Assembly: GCA_020746835.1 (NCBI GenBank)
Contig: JAGPNK010000038.1
Coordinates: 62,001-126,000 of the forward strand
Source of the DNA: Stachybotrys elegans
Lineage: Eukaryota > Ascomycota > Sordariomycetes > Hypocreales > Stachybotryaceae
Direction: 5' to 3'
DNA: 64,000 nucleotides
Part shown: piece by piece, positions 57,584 to 64,000 of the stretch
Numbering within the stretch: the stretch's first letter is position 1
Layout of the letters: each line of letters begins with the position of its first letter
Position numbers and translations under genes: made by a program
Notes under the pieces: generated by a model
What the model was told of the DNA's origin: nothing
The model's input: only the letters and a program-made list of their open reading frames with translations
Databases searched by the model: none

Positions 57584-58721
57584 TGACTACAGCACACCTG
57601 TGGCTAGCCCTGCTGACTCCAGCGAGCCACAGTGTCACACACTCCCCTTCCATTACACCATCACATGGATGTTGCGATTGCGTAAAGGGAGATTGATGAA
57701 GCTTACAGATGACACTATAGAAAACGTCAACTTTGCGCCTGGTGCGTACTGGAAAGACAACTTAGAATCGAAAGTCGTGAGCGAAGCCCAGAAACGAGCG
57801 CCCGAGCCCCAATACGATCATCACGACACCATCATTACTGTGTCTACTTCTAAACGCGGCGAACCTAAATTCGAAAAGCCCTTCCGCAAATTAGACATTG
57901 ATTGGCAGGTTATCGAGAACAAGCTAAGATCCTGGAGTAACTCGAAGGACAGTCTGAGAGTTACAATCCTATTAATTTACCAGGAGAGCCAGCAGGCACC
58001 TGCGACAAAGAAGGCGGGACGTGGAGCTACAAAGAAGCACGCCGCCGCCCTGGACAAACTCGTTGCCCAACAAAGCACGACCGGAGTGGGTGCTGTATGG
58101 CAAGATATCTATCGTCTTTTCCACTGCAACAGCAAGAACGTGTGTACAAACTTCGGATTCTATTGCTGGATTCACGAAGACAGACACTATAAGCTGGACG
58201 ACAAAATTTTGGAGCAGCTGATTGATTGCGCCGAACAAGGTATCGAGCTGAAATCACACGCCGACGTGCCAGAAAGGATTCGGGAGATGATCAAAACACG
58301 TGACATGGAAGACATGCGGCGCAAAAAGCGTAAAGCAACGGCGTCCTTGCTGGCTCGCACGGATCGCTGCTGTGGCCACTGTCATGACGATAAGCCTCCA
58401 GATTGCCCTGACAGGCGCCATGCATGCGGGGTAAACCTTGTCAAGCTTAATTTGCCGATGAAGATCGACGAGGCTCCCGGGCCGTACAGCGATTGGCTTG
58501 CCGCACAGGTCGCTAATCGAGATTGGCAAGCATCTTATCGGGCAGCTAGTAAGGCTGCCATAGAAGGTGGGTATGAACTTCAATGGTTTTGCGATGACAA
58601 GGCTGCTGGGATCGATATGCTCAAGGCTGCTGGAATCATGCCGGGCATTGCCGACCAGTTTGTAAAGAAAATTACGGAATGGGTGGACGAAGTCAATAAG
58701 AAGAATGTATCATCTGTCTAG
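57339..58721 (+). CDS. Unrecognised protein with Cys/His cluster, 460 aa (397 aa from the second start)
   Basis: The first ATG at 57339 gives a Pro/Ser/Cys-rich leader translated from the C-rich tract; the second in-frame ATG at 57528 (MLDTGFQDHLFDVYDDYELD) is the more natural start. The body contains DTIITVSTSKRGEPKFEKPF, a Lys/Ala-rich linker (ATKKAGRGATKKHAAALDKL), NFGFYCWIHEDRHYKLDD, a Lys/Arg-rich stretch (RRKKRKA), a putative zinc-binding cluster (RCCGHCHDDKPPDCPDRRHA) and a C-terminal SAM-like helical part (MLKAAGIMPGIADQFVKKIT). Probably nuclear; I do not recognise the family. Stop codon is 24 bp from that of the convergent transposase gene. Confidence 0.75.
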   Translation: MTSKNGSNRSHALSLLPTPPHTPSSCSRSLCPPLCPRFPSSLSPPFPPLLLVAFPRLLLPQDVMLDTGFQDHLFDVYDDYELDYSTPVASPADSSEPQCHTLPFHYTITWMLRLRKGRLMKLTDDTIENVNFAPGAYWKDNLESKVVSEAQKRAPEPQYDHHDTIITVSTSKRGEPKFEKPFRKLDIDWQVIENKLRSWSNSKDSLRVTILLIYQESQQAPATKKAGRGATKKHAAALDKLVAQQSTTGVGAVWQDIYRLFHCNSKNVCTNFGFYCWIHEDRHYKLDDKILEQLIDCAEQGIELKSHADVPERIREMIKTRDMEDMRRKKRKATASLLARTDRCCGHCHDDKPPDCPDRRHACGVNLVKLNLPMKIDEAPGPYSDWLAAQVANRDWQASYRAASKAAIEGGYELQWFCDDKAAGIDMLKAAGIMPGIADQFVKKITEWVDEVNKKNVSSV

Positions 58722-58745
58722 AAATCTAGCAATTTACAACAGTGA

Positions 58746-59729
58746 TTATGGAGGTTGTTCAATGTAGAGTCCAGCATTGCGAAAATGACCTTCAGCACTC
58801 TCGCGTCGACTGCCTACTGCCTCAACGCAGCATCTTACGTAGGCTTCAAAATCCCTCTGAATAAGCCCCGTGTAGTTTTTGCGCTGAGACTTTACTTCCG
58901 TCTTGACTTCTCCAAAGAATTCTTCAATTGGATCAGTTCTTGGTGTGTAGGGCGCAGTGAAATTTTGCATCACCCCGGCGTCTGCACACATCTGCCTGAC
59001 TCTGTCTGAGTAGTGAAACCCAACATTGTCCATGATGAGTACAGTTTCAGGCTCTGGCCATCTACCACAGTGACAGAGTAGCTGTTCAATAAAATCTTCA
59101 AACAAAGGCCTGTCCATTGATCCGCTGAAAAAGCGGGATAGCTTGACGCCCCTCTGCGTATACGCTGCGATCAACTGCACTCTAGGCCCACGCTCAAACC
59201 GAGCCTTCTGGACTGGAGTGATCCCCTTTGGAGCCCATCCCTTCTTTCGAAACATGCCTGGTCTATCGAAGCCGCTCTCGTCGATAAATATGTAATGATA
59301 TGAACGACTTCCCATCATTTTAAGCCGGTAGTAATAAAAGTGTTGTAGATCAGGGACCTGTTGCTGGGCTACACGTCTCATTACCTTTAATGTTGTGTTG
59401 AGCTTTTTAAGGGCCCGGAATATCGTGGTAGCTGATACCTCCTCGCCGAACTCTTCTCTAATAAAACGAATCATCTCACGCTGGGTCATGTCAGGCTCTT
59501 TGGCCAGCTGATGGGAAAGTAAAGCGGCCATTGTAGGGGTGATCTTAGGCTCAGGACCAGTCCGGTTCTTAGGCATGGTTGTCGTTCCGAATCGCGCGAA
59601 CGTTGATCGTATTTTACGGAGTGATCGGGCAGTGCAAGGCATAACATCAAGAATAGCTTTGTCGGAGAAGGCTCCTTTTATCATGTGCAGGATCTGGTCA
59701 TGCTGGGATCGAGTAAGTCGAGGAGCCAT
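58746..59729 (-). mobile_element. Tc1/mariner-type transposase, 327 aa, DD34E
   Basis: Intact ORF, ATG at 59729. An N-terminal helix-turn-helix pair (LTRSQHDQILHMIKGAFSDK, then TQREMIRFIREEFGEEVSAT) is followed by the catalytic core: FIDES with Asp150, LIMDNVGFH with Asp234 and TDPIEEFF with Glu269. Thirty-four residues separate Asp234 and Glu269, the DD34E spacing of Tc1-like elements. All catalytic residues are present and no stop or shift is seen, so the enzyme could be active. Terminal inverted repeats are not obvious: only 24 bp separate its stop from the neighbouring gene, so the element ends may lie further out. Confidence 0.9.
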
Positions 59730-59764
59730 ACTGAGGAACTGGCCTGATCATGGGGTGGTGAGAG

Positions 59765-59822
59765 GACGAAGGAACTGGAGGGGGGAAGGGGGAGGGGAGA
59801 GGGGGGATGGGGGGATACCTGT
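59765..59822. repeat. G-rich tract upstream of the transposase ORF
   Basis: At least eight runs of three or more G within about 55 bp, a strong G-quadruplex motif on the plus strand. Similar tracts lie in the leaders of the 54036 and 57339 genes. Confidence 0.8.
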
Positions 59823-60712
59823 AAAACGGGGTCTAGTTTTGGCCCTGGTCATTGTGACAGATCGCTGCAGGGGACCAAAAGTGGCTCCTGTTAAGCCTGG
59901 TACTTTGGCCCACTATTTTGCACACTGTGACTAGACCAGAGAGTGACTTGCCCTAAAGAACTTTATAAAGCTAAAAAACGGAAGCTAAAGGTGAATCTCA
60001 CTGTATGAACAGTATATTTATATATACATACATACATACACATTACTATTAATTTTATAGGTTATCTTAGGTATACCTAGAAAAAGTACTGGATGGGCAC
60101 CTAATCCAGTATTGGAGGCTTATACTAGCTTATTAGGAACAGAAGAGAGCATTGTTCTTTTGTACGAACTAAATGTAAGTAGAAGTCAGGTTTAGCGTCC
60201 GTCAATTTAAACTTTCACTCTTTCTAGAAGGGTCCATTTTTGGCCCCGCCTGGCGCAGGCACAGTGTGTGGCTTGCTTCCAGAAGTCTCTTGAGTCCCTT
60301 ACCTCTAACAGCCAGCTTTTAGTGCCTTAGGCATTAAACGAATTTTATGACTAAGCCCTGGGAAGAAAGAGTAAGCGGAATAAATGATCTAGCAACATTG
60401 CCATCGTGATCACTTATACCGAGCGTAGTGGTTGCAGGGTTCAACAATGGTACTGCCTCCTGCCTTCTCGTACATATGGAACAGTATACTCATGCCGTAT
60501 TGTCCAGAATATTCCTCAGTGCCGCCATTTAAGAAGGATAAACATCGTGGCTAACGGCTCAGTTTAGTGCACTAGAATATTCTAGAATATGAGATCAATG
60601 CATATAATCAGGAGCTCCCCTATGACCCTCCCAAGCAGAGTTGTTTTACAAAATAATATTTTCTACTAACCAATGGAAGAAGCTATTAGTTTTACATACG
60701 CTATACAGTAGT
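59823..60712. other. Intergenic; simple repeats, no gene
   Basis: 60003-60045 has a TATA/CATA microsatellite (TACATACATACATACACATT). The motifs GTTTTGGCCC, CCAAAAGTGGCTCC and CATTTTTGGCCCC occur at about 59835, 59885 and 60235. No ORF supported. Confidence 0.6.
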
Positions 60713-63700
60713 TTAAGTTAGCTTATCTGTGTATATACAGATAAAAGTGACTCTTCCAGATGGAGAACCAATTACCACTCTGGATTCTGAGATAGCGACA
60801 CAGTTTTGGGGGGCTGGCCGGAAGTTCACAGGCAACCACAGTATCTTGTGCCCGCCCCATGTAATCCAATAGCCATCTTCATCCAGCCCGCATCGTGATC
60901 GTATTGGGTTGCTAACATCCAAAGGTAGGTTGGATGGTAGGCGCGACAAGTGAGTAATATTTATCTTAAAAATCGTGGTGTCTGTGTATAGGTGGAAACC
61001 GTCCGTAGTGAATGATAGCAGAGATGTTGCTCGAGCGTTGAAAATTTGCAGACACTTGCCGGTCGCGGCATCCCAGAGCCGAGCGGTGTGATCCCATGAG
61101 GCTGATGCAAGATGCTTCGCATCCGGCGAGAAGACTACTGACCTTACCCCGTTGCTATGGCCCTCAACTGTCTGGAGGCATTGGCCCATCATGGCATCCC
61201 AGAGCCGAATGGTATGATCCCATGAGGCCGATGCAAGATGCTTGGCATCTGGCGAGAAGACCACTGAATATACCCATCGGCTATGGCCCTTAAGTGTCTG
61301 GAGACATTGGCCGGTCACGGCATCCCAGAGCCGAACAGTCTTATCACCTGAGGCTGATGCAAGATGCTTTGCATTCGGCGAGAAGACCACTGAGTATACC
61401 CCGCCACTATGGCCCTCAAGTGTCTGCAGGCATTGGCCGGTCGTGATATCCCAGAGCCGAACAGTCTCATCATGTGAGGCTGATGCAAGATGCTTTGCAT
61501 CCGGCGAGAAGACCACTGAGTATACCCCATCGCTATGGCCCTCAAGTGTCTGTAGGCATTGGCCGGTTGTGGTATTCCAGAGCCGAACAGTCTTATCATC
61601 CGAGGCTGATGCAAGATGCTTTGCATCCGGCGAGAAGACCACTGAGTATACCCCATCGCTATGGCCCTCAAGTGTCTGCAGGCAGTGGCCGGTCGTTGTA
61701 TCCCAGAGCTGAACGGTCTCATCATGTGAGGCTGATGCGAGATGCTTTGCATCCGGCGAGAAGGCCACTGACCTTACCCTATCGCTATGGCCCTCAAGTG
61801 TCTGTAGGCATTGGCCGGTTGTGGTATTCCAGAGCCGAACAGTCTTATCATCCGAGGCTGATGCAAGATGCTTTGCATCCGGCGAGAAGGCTACTGACCT
61901 TACCCAGTGGCTATGGCCCTCAAGTGTGTGCAGGCATTGGCCGGTCACGGCATCCCAGAGCCGAATGGTGTGATCATATGAGGCCGATGCAAGATGCTTC
62001 GCATCCGGCGAGAAGGCCACCGAGTTTACCGGACTGGTATGACCCTCAAGCGTCTGCAGGCACGAATCCCAGTTCTGTTCCATAGTCCCAGATACAGACA
62101 ACCAAGCCCATTGTGCCTTTAAGAACACCTTTCGTATAGGGCTTTTGAGTGGTAAGAAGGCGATAAGAGCGTAGATTTGAAGCGGGTAAGAGTCAATAGT
62201 TGACAGATAGGTCAGGCTAAAACGGAAAGCATCATCAAGTAGTAGCAATCCTTCTTCGTTTTTCTGCGGCTTATATAGCAATGAGTATCTTTTGCTGTTT
62301 AATTAAGATAGGCAGAACGCACCTGTAAAACGGAACGCAATGTTCGCAGAATGCCAAGGCTGTCCGATGCCCGCCCTACCAGACTCAGTGTTTCAATCCA
62401 GTATAGCAGGTGGCTAGAGAGGAACAGGTGAAGTTCATCACCCCAGATGTGTATGTCTCCTTTCTTTAGGTGATCGACCCAATAAAGACAGGCATATTCA
62501 AGCTCCGGCGGGATATGGTAAATTATCGTTTGCTGATCTATATCGGATCGAGCAATTCCTGGTCTTCGCAAATCGCACATATCCCTTCGAAGCTTTTTCT
62601 TCATGAGGCGGAGGCAATGGACCACTATATCTTGATGTATCTGCTTCTCGTCTATCCAAAGTCGTGTTTTCTTCCGTGTCTCAGTATCAACTAAGAAATC
62701 CCGAAAAGATAGATGAAATAGGCGTACAGGATCCTTCGATGACATAGGAACATGCAGAACTGAATGAAGCATCTTCAGTTGATCGACAATCATGGCTTGT
62801 GAAACGCTCAGCAATCCCTCCAGAGCCGAGATCGAAAGGGGACTCTCAAGAGTAATAATGATGCCGACAAGCTTTCGAAGCTGTTGAATGACTTCATCTC
62901 TCTTTCGTTCCGATTGAATACCGACGATTTGTCGATTCAATATTGGCAAGTACGTCGCATCGAGGCCGGAGGTTGCACTCTTGCCCTTGTACACCAAAAT
63001 CTCCTCGAGAAGCTTGTCAGGGTGGCCATGACTGGGCTCGGAGATGAATCGACAAGCAGTTGCGGCGGAGATAAAAAGTGGCTTTGCGAGGTCCACTAAA
63101 GCCTTGATCCTGGAATCGCCCGGCCAGTCCGGAGGTAGCCGTGTTTCCACGACCGTAAGGTTATAATCATCCCGTATCGATCGAAACTCGTGTTCTAGAA
63201 ATACCGAGATATCGTGTTCGATAATGTCGGATCTGATTTCGTGAAGAATGAGATCTTGGTAGGTGCCCTGTGCCTTTGCGAACCCAAGGCGGATCGGCAA
63301 ATCCGGCCTGCTAGTCACAAACACTTTCACCCCGGGTATTTGTGGAGACTGCATGCGCGCAAAGAGATGGATGATGCTTCTAATCTTGTCATCGCCCTCG
63401 CATTCATCTAGTGCATCCACAATGATGACAAGTGGGCTCGACAGAGTGATCTTGGACAAGGGCTCAAAGATCAACTTCTGGAACTGCTCATGCATAGCTG
63501 ACCCCGAAATTGTCGAGTCTTTCTCGATTGTGCTCATCAACATCGGCGCTAAGCTCGGCTCTTTATCTGCCAGCTGGCGGGCTATCGTCGTCATGAACTT
63601 GGTGGCATACCCTCGATCAGCCTCTCCTCTTTTGAAGAAAAAGCTGGCACCGAGGTGTTTTGTCCCAGACAACGAGCGAGCGATGGTCCGTGATATGGTT

Positions 63701-63941
63701 GACTTTCCCGTCCCAGCCATGCCATTCAACCAAAAGACTGACTTGGCGCTAGGATCGTGAACCCATGCTAGGATCTGGTCGAGGAGCTCCACTCGCGTAT
63801 TTTCAAGGCAGGTTGGATTCGACTCTTCGTCATGGGAATTAAACGAGGCACCCTTGGCGATAGTAAGCCGGTCAAGCACCACAACCTGATCAGTGTTCAA
63901 GGCAACGGCACTATCCAATGTTTCTGTTAGCTCGAAGGGTC
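60713..63941 (-). CDS. NACHT-WD40 NLR (HNWD-like), 5' end beyond the window
   Basis: Exons 63941-62323 and 62263-60713 with a 59-nt intron (GTGCGT...CCGCAG) keep one frame; at least 1055 residues. No ATG opens the first exon; an acceptor (CACTTACAG) at its start and a donor (GTGAGT, 63973) show that the gene continues to the right. NACHT motifs: P-loop NGMAGTGKST, Walker B LVIIVDALDECEG, sensor VFVTSRPDLP, then the helical part ending YHIPPELEYACLYWVDHL. Eight WD40 repeats follow (about 62070-61040), each 42 residues and nearly identical (GHS..V.SV.FSPDAKHLAS, then AS.D.T.RLWD). The C-terminus is a partial blade. The plan matches the Podospora HET-D/E/R family, in which the WD40 array sets recognition specificity. 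Whether a HET or other effector domain lies at the N-terminus cannot be seen. Confidence 0.85.
61040..62075 (-). repeat. Array of eight near-identical WD40 repeats, 126-bp period
   Basis: Units are 126 bp and differ mainly at fixed positions: the residues after GHS (HW, DR, DG, DG, GG, RW, NG) and the ones around the blade aspartate (YDH, DDK, HDE, DDK, HDE, GDK, WDH, WDH). Such homogeneity with concentrated differences is typical of arrays that undergo frequent unequal exchange. Confidence 0.95.
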
Positions 63942-64000
63942 CTGTAAGTGTGATAAGGATAATCGTGACTCACAGATGGTCATGCTGTAGCGCCAGGGAA

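Noticed and set aside
61040..62075. CRISPR-like periodic array
   Set aside because: The 126-bp periodicity is coding WD40 repeats; there is no short palindromic repeat with unique spacers, and the genome is eukaryotic.
61242..62085. Plus-strand ORFs of 156 and 203 codons over the WD40 array
   Set aside because: Antisense shadows of the 126-bp coding repeat, which lacks stops in these frames.
1..64000. General sequencing or assembly error as the cause of all frameshifts
   Set aside because: At least nine ORFs of 1-1.9 kb (for example 1430-3091, 34776-36701, 47557-48815, 55643-56968, 58746-59729, 62323-63941) are undamaged, while frame changes pile up in NLR and HET relics. Local error cannot be excluded for single sites.

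Overview
The window looks like an accessory, gene-poor region of a filamentous ascomycete, most likely a Sordariomycete (Hypocreales-like). The clues are short spliceosomal introns of about 45-60 nt with CTRAY-type branch points, GPI-anchored and secreted fungal proteins, fungal STAND/NLR proteins (Goodbye, DUF7708, patatin, NACHT, WD40, ankyrin), HET-domain remnants and a Tc1-like transposon. No rRNA, convincing tRNA, CRISPR or prokaryotic feature is visible. The species cannot be fixed from the sequence alone.

Region by region. 1-3.4 kb: a frameshifted multi-pass membrane protein cut by the left edge, then an intact GPI-anchored cysteine-rich surface protein with a tandemly duplicated upstream segment. 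4.2-13.4 kb: a DUF7708-NACHT-ankyrin NLR, a patatin-NACHT NLR and the front end of a DUF7025/AAA protein, all broken. 14.1-16.1 kb: an intact secreted protein with a long acidic PQDDG-type repeat tail. 17-31.7 kb: a graveyard of degraded incompatibility-type genes (two HET-domain relics, two ankyrin relics, two NACHT relics) on both strands. 31.9-38.3 kb: two or three unrecognised genes on the minus strand and one large intact NLR (Goodbye-NACHT-helical region-C-terminal ZZ-like zinc finger, 7 exons, about 1423 aa). 38.3-39.4 kb: an extremely AT/TA-rich block like an old RIP-mutated repeat. 41.3-43.2 kb: an intact three-exon gene ending in a Myb/SANT-like domain. 47-53.6 kb: small genes, four of which look like reduced versions of core regulators (MADS/SRF-like, chromodomain-like, PRA1-like, stand-alone Cdc25 catalytic domain). 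54-59.8 kb: an inverted duplication of about 400 bp flanks an intact GH64 beta-1,3-glucanase gene and supplies the promoter/leader of two divergent genes; an intact DD34E Tc1-like transposase gene follows. 60.7-64 kb: a NACHT-WD40 NLR with eight near-identical WD40 repeats, its 5' end off the right edge.

How it fits together. The dominant theme is nonself recognition and heterokaryon incompatibility: at least six NLR genes and two HET genes, of which only two NLRs (33.7-38.3 kb and 60.7-64 kb) are still open. Damage in the others is of two kinds: CAR-to-TAR nonsense changes of the type left by repeat-induced point mutation, and single-base frameshifts. Because about nine ORFs of 1-1.9 kb in the same window are undamaged, general sequencing error is a poor explanation. 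The right third looks like mobile or recently acquired cargo. All exon joins were made by eye and are predictions; functions named for families are from established knowledge, and roles in this organism are inference.
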